DNA from: Beroe ovata
Taxonomy: Eukaryota; Ctenophora; Nuda; Beroida; Beroidae
Assembly (NCBI GenBank): GCA_946803715.1
Contig: CAMPET010000603.1
Span: forward strand, 1 to 10,932
Reading direction: 5' to 3'
DNA: 10,932 nucleotides
Shown here: in pieces, positions 1 through 7,501 of the stretch
How the letters are laid out: each line of letters begins with the position of its first letter
How positions within the stretch are numbered: position 1 is the first letter of the stretch
Notes under the pieces: model-generated
The model's input: only the letters and a program-made list of their open reading frames with translations
The model's database searches: none
Told to the model about the DNA's origin: nothing
Made by a program: the position numbers and the translations under genes

Positions 1-90
1 ATAGCTTCCAAACGGATCGACCGATTGACTGATCAGTTTGTATTTTGTTAAATATACTCGCCTTTTCATCACTTCTTTCTCTTTCTCACA

Positions 91-239
91 GGCAACGACT
101 TTGTGGTGTTAAGGCTAAGATGGCTGTGGCAGCAGCACTTGTAGTGATACTGATCATATTACTCACGGCAACTATCATACTGATCACCATGGTAACCAGT
201 GATTGGCTCACCGTGACAGAAAGTGAAGTGGATCAGGAG
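91..239 (+). other. Exon 1 in window: membrane anchor
   Basis: A pyrimidine-rich tract ending in CACAG (to 90) precedes the exon, so an earlier exon probably lies outside the window. The first ATG in frame is at 120. The frame is open from 91, adding a short basic stretch (QRLCGVKAK) if translation starts upstream. Residues AVAAALVVILIILL and following form a hydrophobic helix of about 25 residues with lysines on its N-terminal side, the orientation expected of a type II anchor, as in sucrase-isomaltase. No cysteine lies just outside the membrane. The donor is GTTTGT at 240. Confidence 0.75.
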
Positions 240-3200
240 GTTTGTTTGGGATGTGATGTGTCATTGTTGACGTGTTTTTTAGTCAGAAGTAGTGTTAATG
301 TGAACATGGTATCGATTTGAAGTCATGTCAGATTTGTGTATTATAAGTGGTGTCAATGGAGGAATGGTTTCGCTGTATAAAAGTGGTGTCAACGTGTAAG
401 CTTTATCAAACTTGACAATCCCAGGCAGTGTTGGATCCAGTTATCGACATCCCGGCTTCACAAAGAGTGCATTGTCCCATGAGATCAAGAGATATCTGTC
501 TGTCTGTCAGTTGTCACTATAGCAACAAGGATGAGAACAATGAACATCTCAGTAGCAGCTCTCCTGTTCCCAGGTATCACTTCTCATTCAATCACAACAT
601 TCATTCATCCCTCCTCAATCATTTATAAATGTTTAGTCATAGATCAGTCTGGAGGTTAATTGAGGTTTTTCGAGCTTATCGTCTCGAATCACATAGCAGC
701 TATAGCACTCAGACACCAATATTTTCATCACACCGCTTTTCGGTTCTTTAATCTCATAATCATAACCCACGTCAGGTGTTTTTACCCCCTGCAGACATAC
801 TCGCTAAGCAACACCAGCAACATTGGAATTCGCTCCAGTGAAGATGGCTCATTGCCAGAAATAACTGCATTTCTAGATGACACTGGCCCTCGGAGTGCAG
901 TACTAGAAGTAAGTATGTCCAGATCTTCGATCTATCTATTCGTGTAGCGCTCCAATAATTAAACTTAAAAATCTTGGCGACAATAAGTAGTCGACTGGTT
1001 TTTAACTTAGACATTCCCCACTAAGACCTTCCTCTCTTCCCCAGATAAGCAGAGACGCTAAGCGAACCAATAGGACGGGACGAAGCCAAACCCAATCCCC
1101 GTCCTACACAGTACACTACCACTCCCCCTTCGGTTTCCACATCACCAGACGTAATGAAACGGTATTCAGCCTGGAGAAGACGGGCGACCTTCATACGATG
1201 GACATGTTCACCAGTATCAGCTTGACTGTTCCACAGAAAACGAGGGCGTTCGGGATGGGAAAGTTTGGGAAGTTGGAAAAGGGATTTGATGACACCACCT
1301 ACACGGTAAGCAACTGTTATGATAGTTCCCGCTCAGTTTTACGTTCCTAACTTAGGTCAGTACCTACCTTTCCGAGGTTGCCTCCTCATGACACCACCCA
1401 CTCATTTTCTCAATATTGCATCCTTTTCCCTAATAGTACCCCCTCGCTCAGATATGGACCCGAATGAAGGAGAAGGGCGCTCATCCCTTCATTCTGCTCA
1501 TCTCAGACCAGGGTCACGCCAGTGGTGTCTACATTGACTCCACCCTTCCCATGGACATCACTCTACAGAGACCGAATCGAGTTAATGTGCTGGTACTTGG
1601 TCAGAAACTGATTGTAAGGTTGGTGTTATGTGAGAATTTGCAGTTTTGATGTCCTGCAAAGACGCTAGATCTAGTTCAATATGTATGAGCGATCCCAATA
1701 GAAACTCAGGTTACGTTCAGGTTGTTCATGGGACCTGGTGTATCAGACGTCATAAGGCAATACTGGACTGTCATTGGTCGTCCTGGGCGACCATCCTATC
1801 GAGGACTTGGTCACTTCTATGGCAGGTATTACGAAATTCTATCGAGCATTCTATTGAGATATGACAGTGGACGATATTTTCAATTGTAGATACTTATCAT
1901 GTTCCGATATTTTCAGCAAAATGATATCATCCGCTGTTAACCTGGGAGCATCTCTCAACAAGCTAAGTGAGCTGTCCAGTACAATGCCCATCGAGGGTAA
2001 GACACAATACATAGGTGACAGGTGTCTTGAGATCTTACAGCAGAAGTCGGTAGTGAACCTTTTCCCCCTTCCCAGGCGTATTGCTCGGCGAAACAATGAA
2101 CAAAGACCACTTACCGTTCTCCCTTGATCAACCATTGCGAACCGTACTTGGGACTTGGCAATCATCCAGCAATCTGACGTTCATCTCAACACTTCCCCCA
2201 GCGATAGTGTTGTCTTCAGCAGGTCGGGTTCAGTTATCCATGATTATAGTTCAGCTGTCAGCAACACTTTGGATCATAGGAAGATGTTGTATGTTGTGAC
2301 ATTCCAATGTCCCTCATTTCAGGTGACACCCCCTCGCCCATGGAGAGTTCTGGTATCCAGGGCAACGTTTTCATAACTCAGACAAGGGGGGAGTATAACC
2401 CTCAGATTGTGGCAGATCGCGTGACACCACAGACACAGGTTGATCACGTGACACCAGATCATGTGACACCTCTGCAAGGGATATACGCTGGTAAAGTAGC
2501 GGTTTTTCCCGACTTCACGGCGAACAATACTCAGGACTGGTGGGGTGAGAATATCACAGCGGACTATGGATCTGGGTGAGAAAATCGGGAAAAATGGAAA
2601 ACTCCGAATTTCGGAACCGTTTTCCTCTATAATGACAAAATGATTTGAGATTCTACTTCACCATTGAGTACCATGTGTTACCATGGTAACCACACATTGT
2701 GACCCGTGTCACAACCTCAGGTACGGGTTTCACCTCGCTAAGAACACACCGTTCAGTGAGTTGGATGGTGCAATCGGGGTATGTCAGTCGGGGGCAGTGA
2801 AACTGTCACAATTGCTGAAGGTATAGTAGCTGATAGCTCTATTATGGACAAAGACCCATAGGCCTTGCAGATTATTAGGCGTCAAACCATTGTTAGACTG
2901 GCTTCCTTTGAAGCTTTGAGTACACATTACACAAGAGCTAACACTACTATTTGCTCAGCTAGGCGACCTGGAGTCCAATACACTGTGCCTCGCTGCCCAT
3001 TCTGCCCTTGGGCCACATCTCAACACACACAACACATTTGCTCTGGAACAAGCCAGGATTACACACGCAGCGCTGATCCCATGGCCAGTCAGCAAGCTAC
3101 CAATTATGGTGAGCACCTCGACGATAGACTGTAACTTCAGCTGTATCAGAGGAGAAGTTTCACAATGAATATGACAATTATGACCAATAGTTGAAATAAC

Positions 3201-4411
3201 TGAACTCTGAATACAATTTAATTCTGGTGCCTCGTCTCAACTTCCTTCTTACTTAGGTGAAATCCTCTCTTGTTGCATATGTCGCTATTCAGGTGAGCGA
3301 TGCTACGAGCCCCGGGATTGGTCAATTTGCCGGACATCTCATCCAATCAGAGCCTGACCCTCAGTCAGTACTTAACCAGATGATTACCTACAGTTTCCTG
3401 GGTGTTCCGTACACCGGCCCCAACATTTGTAACTCAGGTTGGTACGAAGGGAAGAAAAGGTATAAGCCAACTAAAATTTTGTTTCCTCGCGCCGCTTAAT
3501 TTCGATTTTCTCACTCCATTTTTCTCCATCATCTTCTGAATCTTCAGCTGTGACGTCGGAGTGTCTAATTTGGTACCATATCTCCGTCATATCTCCACTA
3601 TGTTGGAGTATAAGTGAGGGAGAACCGAGCATATTCACAGGGAACTCAACACTCATCTCTAAAATCACGGATATCCTTCAATTCAGGTAGGTGTACGCTT
3701 GGATATGGTGCCCAGGATTAATACCAATCCTTCCCAAGGCCGCATCCTATGTGAATCTAATCATATCGTAGCCATGACAACAGCACTTGCTCTCACTCGC
3801 AGACAGACCCTCTTCCCGTATCACCATGACACCCTCTACAAGGCCCACGTGGGTAGCGTGGTTCCGCTACGGGCCCTACAGTTCGACTACCCTACCGATC
3901 CTGAGTGCAGGTTGTATCAGGACGAAGTTTTGTGGGGTGATGCCGTGCTCTACTCACCCGTTCTCTCACCAGGTATGTACATACAACTGCAGTGTACTAT
4001 GTTCAGTGTACAGTGTAGATTGTACAATGTGTACAGTGTAGATTGTACAATGTACATTCTCCCGCATAGATTGGGATTGGTGAGGTTCTTTACTTACCGA
4101 TCCTTCCCTTATTCGGTTATCCCCTGCCCCCAGATTCACAGCCCCGTACCACCTATCTACCGAGGGGAAGGTGGTGCAATCTGATGGATGGTTCCTGTTA
4201 CCAGGGACCAGTCTACCTGACCACCCACTCCGACCACGCCCCCGCGGGTACCACCTTCCTCAAGGGTGGTACTGCACTGGTAACCCAGAACTCTGCTCGG
4301 ACTACCACTCTCAGCAGACAACAGAAGGTTGGTGTTTCAAGTAGCTCTCTTAAACATGAGCTTGGTAGGCAAAATTGGAAACGACAAGAAATAAGAATAA
4401 ACCTATCTTAG
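120..4411 (+). CDS. Membrane-anchored trefoil + GH31 family protein, catalytically inactive (multi-exon)
   Basis: Proposed exons: 120-239, 425-573, 776-908, 1045-1305, 1452-1618, 1721-1825, 1917-1996, 2076-2222, 2323-2575, 2721-2778, 2959-3108, 3257-3437, 3548-3607, 3691-3972, 4134-4327 (or reading on to the stop at 4409-4411). All junctions are GT/AG with agreeing phases, giving one open frame of 780 codons (807 if read to 4411). Order: transmembrane helix (residues about 2-27), degenerate trefoil (about 47-93), GH31 N-terminal beta domain (SPFGFHITRR, AFGMGKF), barrel (GPGVSDVIRQYW, TLPPAI, AVFPDF, NTLCLAAH, GQFAGH, GVPYTGPNIC), then the post-barrel motifs LWGDAVLYSPVL and TYLPRGRW. Family members with this layout are alpha-glucosidases of the gut brush border or lysosome. 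Here the catalytic residues are gone (see findings), so hydrolysis is unlikely. Six N-x-S/T sequons fit an extracellular or lumenal location. The fold assignment is firm; the role is unknown. Upstream exons may precede the window, since an acceptor lies at 89-90 and the frame is open from there to the ATG. Confidence 0.9.
425..908 (+). other. Degenerate P-type (trefoil) domain, exons 2-3
   Basis: The trefoil is split by a phase-2 intron (574-775). The stretch IDIPASQRVHC lines up without gaps with the start of GH31-linked trefoils such as CDVPPNSRFDC of acid alpha-glucosidase. It is followed by CLSVSCHY (family pattern C-x4-CCW) and, in exon 3, PRCFYP (family PWCFYP). Four of the six trefoil cysteines remain (residues about 57, 65, 70, 91). 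The first is Ile and the fifth is His. The acceptor at 774-775 was chosen over CAG at 792-794 because only the former keeps the frame and supplies the last Cys. The rest of exon 3 leads into the GH31 N-terminal beta domain. Confidence 0.72.
1045..2222 (+). other. GH31 N-terminal beta domain and first barrel strands, exons 4-8
   Basis: Exon 4 carries SPFGFHITRR and AFGMGKF, matching family DPFGFxVxRR and VYGLGEH. Exon 5 carries IWTRM (family FNRD, substrate aspartate) and SGVYIDSTLPMDITLQ (family FGVFLMNSNAMEVVLQ). Exon 6 carries LFMGPGVSDVIRQYWTVIG (family FLGPxPxxVxxQYxxxIG) and PSYRGLGHFYG. Exon 7 leads to TMPIEG (family GIPLDV). Exon 8 carries LLGETMN where active enzymes have WNDIDYM, then DHLPFSLD (family RDFTFD) and TLPPAI (family ILDPAI). 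The ends of exon 5 and exon 8 rest on frame and spacing. Exon 5 could instead end at 1613 (GTAAGG donor) and join an acceptor at 1709, which adds two residues. Confidence 0.85.
2415..2470 (+). repeat. In-frame minisatellite encoding D(R/H)VTP x3
   Basis: Three 14-bp copies of GATCRYGTGACACC (2415-2428, 2442-2455, 2457-2470) lie inside exon 9 and encode DRVTP, DHVTP, DHVTP. They sit in a loop between the FIT strand and the FPDF motif of the GH31 barrel. The region is about 20 residues longer than in maltase-glucoamylase, which matches the length of the repeat. Confidence 0.75.
2677..2690. promoter_or_regulatory. Perfect palindrome GTTACCATGGTAAC (RFX X-box consensus)
   Basis: A 14-base perfect palindrome in the intron before the nucleophile-position exon. 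It fits the RFX X-box consensus GTNRCC-N(0-3)-RGYAAC with a 2-base spacer. A related copy with one end mismatch, GTTGCCATGGTAAT, is at 4829-4842. Binding is inferred; such palindromes also occur as repeat-element ends. Confidence 0.4.
3548..3607 (+). other. 60-bp GH31 mini-exon (exon 13)
   Basis: Found by asking what family sequence is missing between the GADIC-like and LPY-like motifs. Between TTCAG (to 3547) and a GTATAA donor (3608) lies a phase 1-1 exon encoding TSECLIWYHISVISP. This matches family TEELCLRWMQLGAFYP in place and length. Active enzymes continue with RNHN, whose His contacts substrate; here the sequence is LCWSV. The exon is open in the needed phase and restores family length. 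Confidence 0.8.
3691..4327 (+). other. GH31 barrel end and proximal C-terminal domain, exons 14-15
   Basis: Exon 14 (3691-3972) holds TRRQTLFPYHHDTLYKAH (family RYTLLPYLYTLxxKAH), RALQFDYPTDPE (family RPLFFEFPxDPE) and LWGDAVLYSPVLSP (family LWGDALLVSPVLEP). Exon 15 (4134-4327) holds TYLPRGRWCNLMDG (family VYLPAGRWYDYWTG) and AGTTFLKGGTALVTQ (family IPLFVRGGSIIPTQ). These motifs remain close to family consensus, whereas the catalytic ones do not. The intron between them contains a 23-bp duplication. Confidence 0.88.
4008..4053. repeat. Perfect 23-bp tandem duplication
   Basis: Two identical adjacent 23-bp copies (4008-4030, 4031-4053), rich in GTACA, lie in the intron between exons 14 and 15 of the GH31-like gene. 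Imperfect GTGTAC pieces precede them. Confidence 0.9.
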
Positions 4412-4536
4412 CACAAATACTTATGTAATAATACGATATAATAATAGTGTCTTATAAATGTATCTTAATCACAAATCAGGGTGTAACTGTCATGAGAATT
4501 GAGAGGTCCATTACCATTACGTCCATAGGGTTATGA
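4328..4536 (+). other. Uncertain 3' end of the GH31-like gene
   Basis: Two ends are possible. (a) The exon reads on from 4328 to TAG at 4409-4411, adding 27 hydrophilic residues, with AATAAA at 4396-4401 just before the stop. (b) Splicing at GTTGGT (4328) to an acceptor AATCAG (to 4479), giving 18 more codons (GVTVMRIERSITITSIGL) and TGA at 4534-4536. Neither gives the distal C-terminal beta domain with the WDDG-type motif usual in GH31. I could not find that segment before the convergent gene. Confidence 0.4.
4396..4401 (+). promoter_or_regulatory. Candidate polyadenylation signal AATAAA
   Basis: A canonical AATAAA hexamer lies eight bases before the TAG stop of the read-through form of the GH31-like gene. 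Cleavage 15-30 bases downstream would leave a 3' UTR of a few bases to about 20. It may be a chance match in AT-rich sequence. Confidence 0.4.
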
Positions 4537-4735
4537 CTCATAGGCAGGTGTTATGTCCTTTCAAATTGCGCTGCTGACGTAAATCCCTCACTGTATATAG
4601 TCGAGGACATCTTCACCACCTGGGAAATGAGAAGTTGTTATGGAAGAAGTTGCACGTGCAATACGGAAGCATGATTGCACGTGCAATACTACTGGTGCAT
4701 GTGTAAGAACGTGCAGCTAGTTAAACTGAGATCTA
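4412..4735. other. Short convergent intergenic region
   Basis: This stretch separates the 3' ends of two convergent genes. It contains the possible last exon 4480-4536 of the GH31-like gene and two identical E-box palindromes. I see no canonical AATAAA on the minus strand for the opposite gene, so its polyadenylation site is unassigned. Confidence 0.5.
4650..4686. repeat. Two copies of 12-bp palindrome TTGCACGTGCAA
   Basis: Perfect palindromes at 4650-4661 and 4675-4686, each centred on an E-box CACGTG and both followed by TAC, with a 25-bp period. They lie between the convergent genes. A further CACGTG palindrome (GGTCACGTGACC, 4937-4948) lies in the coding exon of the minus gene. Confidence 0.85.
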
Positions 4736-7501
4736 TTACCATTTGGCCTGAGCAGAAGGTTGATGAAAATTGTTGCTCAGATTGTTGCTCGCGCAGTGGT
4801 TGCTTGTGTTACTGTCCATACTCCTGTTGTTGCCATGGTAATTGTTGTTACCATGACAATTTTCATACTCCGGTATGTTTATCATGTTGTGATCCACGCC
4901 GTGAGAATCATCATCGTCTGTAGACAGTCTGTAGTTGGTCACGTGACCTATACTCCCCACACTTGTATAACTCTGATATTCTGAAATGGACTTGTCAGGG
5001 CGTGTCAAAGAGTTTTTGAGTCCGAGACACGATATAAAACGCATCATCACGCATCATCACTTATCAGAGTGATTCCGCTCTATTTATCGATTAGCTGACA
5101 CTCACTCGATGAGCTGTCTTTAGACTTCCCTCTCCGTCGTATGTACTTGCTGAGCACAATGCCCAGTACCACAAACCCGAGCATGCCAGCAAATGTGAGC
5201 AGGACTGCTGATACCATGTCAAATGTCCGTGTTCCCTTTCCGTGCATACCTGTGAAGCATTGTAAACATATGCCAATCGCTCCGAATAGCTCGTCATTAA
5301 GATATCGCTGCAGGGAAGCGAGATAGGCCCAAAATTCAACCGGGAATCGATTCAGCGTCCAAAAATACACGGAGATCGATGGTATTTGCGTAAAAATGGG
5401 CCTACAAAATTTCATCGTATTTTGGATCCTTGGGTCCGATGACCCAGTGTTATAGATGAATCCCACACTTCGCTACCTCGATTTTGAAGGCTTGTTATGA
5501 AGACTTAACTGACACTTACGATGCGTTTTTTGCATCAGACTATCTCTCACACTCTTTTACTACAAGTAACAAGCTTTATCAAGACCATACATAATTCATA
5601 GTCGCTGTGAGGTCACGCCCAAATCCCGATTTCAAACTTGTGGGCAGCAAAACCTTCAAAATCACGAAAATCAATGGGACACACCAAAAATCAGCCGTCA
5701 GTTATTGGTCTTTGCTTGCATGTGCGACAAAAAATTTCTTCGAATTTCTGATCGGAGTATCGATAAAAAATGAAGTGGGTGACTCCACACTTTTTTACTT
5801 CATTTTCGAAGGTCTCTAATGAAGTCTTTACCGGAACTTACGACACTAATTTTCCACCAAATCATCTCTCCTGCTCTCACACTACAAATATCAACCCTCG
5901 TTGCCATCATGTATAGTTCATACTCGCCGTGAAACCACGCCCAAATGACGATTTCTCTCCCCTGGGAAGCAAACAGTACCAAAACGCGAAAATCAATGGG
6001 ACACACAAATGGACCAAAATCAGTTCTGCACGTTACATACTGAAAAATAGTGTTTCTGGCCTATTTTATGACGTAGAATTCGAATCTGAAACAATTAGAG
6101 AGCTAGCTGATTGGGAAATTGAGGAAAATTCTCATTTCTTCTCAGACATGAAGTTATGAGTCACATGATATACAGCTCCTCAGGGAAGCAAGATAGGGCC
6201 GAAATTCGATCGGGAATCGATTCAGCGTTAAAAAATACATGGGAATTCATGGTCTTTGCTTGCATGTGCGACAAAAAAATTTCTTCCAATTTCTGATCGG
6301 AGTATCGATAAAAAATGAAGTGAGTGACTCCACACTTTTTTACTTCATTTTCGAAGGTCTCTAATGAAGTCTTTACCGGCACTTCCGACACTAATTTTCC
6401 ACCAAATCATCTCTCCTAATCTCAAACTACAAATATCAATCCTCGTTACGATCATGTATAGTTCATACTCGCCGTGAAACCACGCCCAAATGACGATTTC
6501 TCTCCCCTGGGAAGCAAACAGTACAAAAACGCGAAAATCAATGGGACACACAAATAGGCATAAATCAGTTCTGCACGTAACATACTGAAAAATAGTGTTT
6601 CTGGGCTAATTTTTGACGTAGAATTCGAATCTGGTGGTATTTTTGAGCTAACTCATTGAAAAATTGGCGAAAAATCCAATGCTATCTCAGATCTGTAATT
6701 CGACAGCACATCACAGATACAGCCGCAGGGAAGCGAGATAGGCCCTAAATTCGACCGGGAATCGATTCAGCGTCCAAAAATACATGGAGATCGACGGTAT
6801 TTGCGTTAAAATGGGCCTAAAAAATTTAATCTTGGGTCTGATGAAAGTGTAATAGATGAATCCCACACTTCGCTACCTCGATTTTGAAGGCTTGTTATGA
6901 AGACTTAACTGACACTTACGATGTGTTTTTTGCATCAAACTATCTCTCCTACTCTTGTACTACAAGTAACAAGCCTTATCAAGACCATACAGAATTCATA
7001 GTCGCCGTGAGGTCATGCTCAAATCACCATTTCAGACTTGAGGGAAGCAAAACCTTCAAAATCACGAAAATCAATGGGACACCCCAAAAATCAGCCGTCC
7101 TTTATTTCTCGGTAGCGATTCTGGGAAAAAGTGTTTCTGGGCTAATTTTTGACGTAGAATTCGAATCTGTTGGTATTTTTGAGCTAACTCATTGAGAAAT
7201 TGGCGAAAAATCCAATGCTATCTGAGATCTGTAATTCGACATCACATCACAGATACAGCCGCAGGGAAGTGAGATAGGCCCAAAATTCGACCGGGAATCG
7301 ATTCAGCGTCCAAAAATACATGGGGATCGATAATTTTATGTAAAAATTGAATCGTAGGGTCATATGAAAGTGAACCCCTCGCTCCTCTTGCCAATATCAT
7401 GCAGAGCTCGATATTCACACCTGTGACCCGTGGGACCCATGGTGTGAGTGTGGTTGGGGAAGACTCTGTGTGGCGGTCGGGAGTTGGAGTCTGGGTGGTG
7501 C
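4736..7501 (-). CDS. 3' part of a single-pass membrane protein gene (stalk, TM, tail)
   Basis: Three minus-strand exons join in frame: 7421-7501, 5106-5249 and 4736-4980, all through phase-1 introns, giving 155 residues to the stop at 4736-4738. Exon 7421-7501 is bounded by TTTCCTAG and GTGTGA and encodes a Thr/Pro-rich stretch (TTQTPTPDRHTESSPTTLTP). The next exon encodes a hydrophobic helix (MVSAVLLTFAGMLGFVVLGI) followed by KYIRRRGKSK, a stop-transfer signal giving type I orientation, and ends at a perfect GTGAGT donor. The last exon encodes a cytoplasmic tail with tyrosines in YQSY, NYRL, EYEN and NNYHGN contexts, an acidic DDDD run and an Asn/Ser-rich end. Phase-1 symmetry is typical of modular extracellular proteins. 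The ectodomain exons lie further upstream on this strand and were not found, so the family is unknown. Confidence 0.68.
5080..5249 (-). other. Possible short-tail isoform by intron retention
   Basis: If the 125-bp intron 4981-5105 is kept, the transmembrane exon reads on in frame for seven complete codons past the donor, ending in SSECQLIDK and a stop at 5080-5082. The result would be a receptor form lacking the long tyrosine-bearing tail. The alternative is that this frame is simply intron. Confidence 0.35.
5284..7350. repeat. Tandem satellite array, unit about 540 bp, within an intron
   Basis: A landmark starting CAGGGAAG and containing GGGAATCGATTCAGCG occurs at 5311, 6181, 6726 and 7262. 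A second landmark (ATGAAG followed by CTTNAC-like sequence) occurs at 5497, 5819, 6364 and 6897. Spacings of about 545 and 535 bp define the unit. The unit around 5704 lacks roughly 220 bp including the first landmark. Units around 5497 and 6897 resemble each other most (type A), and those around 5819 and 6364 most (type B), giving the order A-B-B-A plus a partial copy. The array almost fills the intron between the stalk and transmembrane exons of the minus gene. Confidence 0.9.

Larger units (their letters stand above)
2323..3437 (+). other. GH31 catalytic barrel region with lost active site, exons 9-12
   Basis: Exon 9 holds GNVFIT and VAVFPDFTANNTQDWW (family GVFIK, AFPDFTNPxxxxWW). Exon 10 is a short exon whose GFHLAKNTPFSEL occupies the place of GxWIDMNEPSNF, so the nucleophile Asp is Ala (residue about 478). 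Exon 11 has NTLCLAAHSALGPHLNTHN and QARITHAAL (family TLCMD...YDVHNLYG...ATYEAL). Exon 12 has VSDATSPGIGQFAGHLIQSE against SRSTFPGSGRYAGHWLGDN: the conserved Arg is Asp, and the acid/base Asp is Ser (about 572). It ends with GVPYTGPNIC (family GIPYVGADIC). Spacing from the Arg position to the acid/base position is 16 residues, as in active family members. Confidence 0.9.

Noticed and set aside
345-392. Duplicate AAGTGGTGTCAA (345-356 and 381-392) in the first intron
   Set aside because: A short direct repeat only, with no further structure.
120-4327. GH31 gene as a dead pseudogene
   Set aside because: About fifteen exons remain open with agreeing phases, the structural motifs are kept and substitutions concentrate in the active site, which is the pattern of a pseudoenzyme.
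4760-4984. Hydrophobic plus-strand open frame opposite the tail exon
   Set aside because: It is antisense to the better-supported minus-strand exon 4736-4980, which has consensus splice sites and a fitting phase. The hydrophobicity comes from complementing Asn/Asp/His codons.
5800-6551. Two similar minus-strand open frames (5800-6006 and 6345-6551) giving near-identical 68-residue peptides
   Set aside because: They are copies of the type B satellite unit. Differences between the copies mostly change residues, with no excess of silent changes, and no splice structure or known domain supports them.
5607-7195. Plus-strand open frames with shared KINGTH and VEFES motifs
   Set aside because: They are produced by the tandem repeat. 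The copies break in different places and have no coding bias that I can see.
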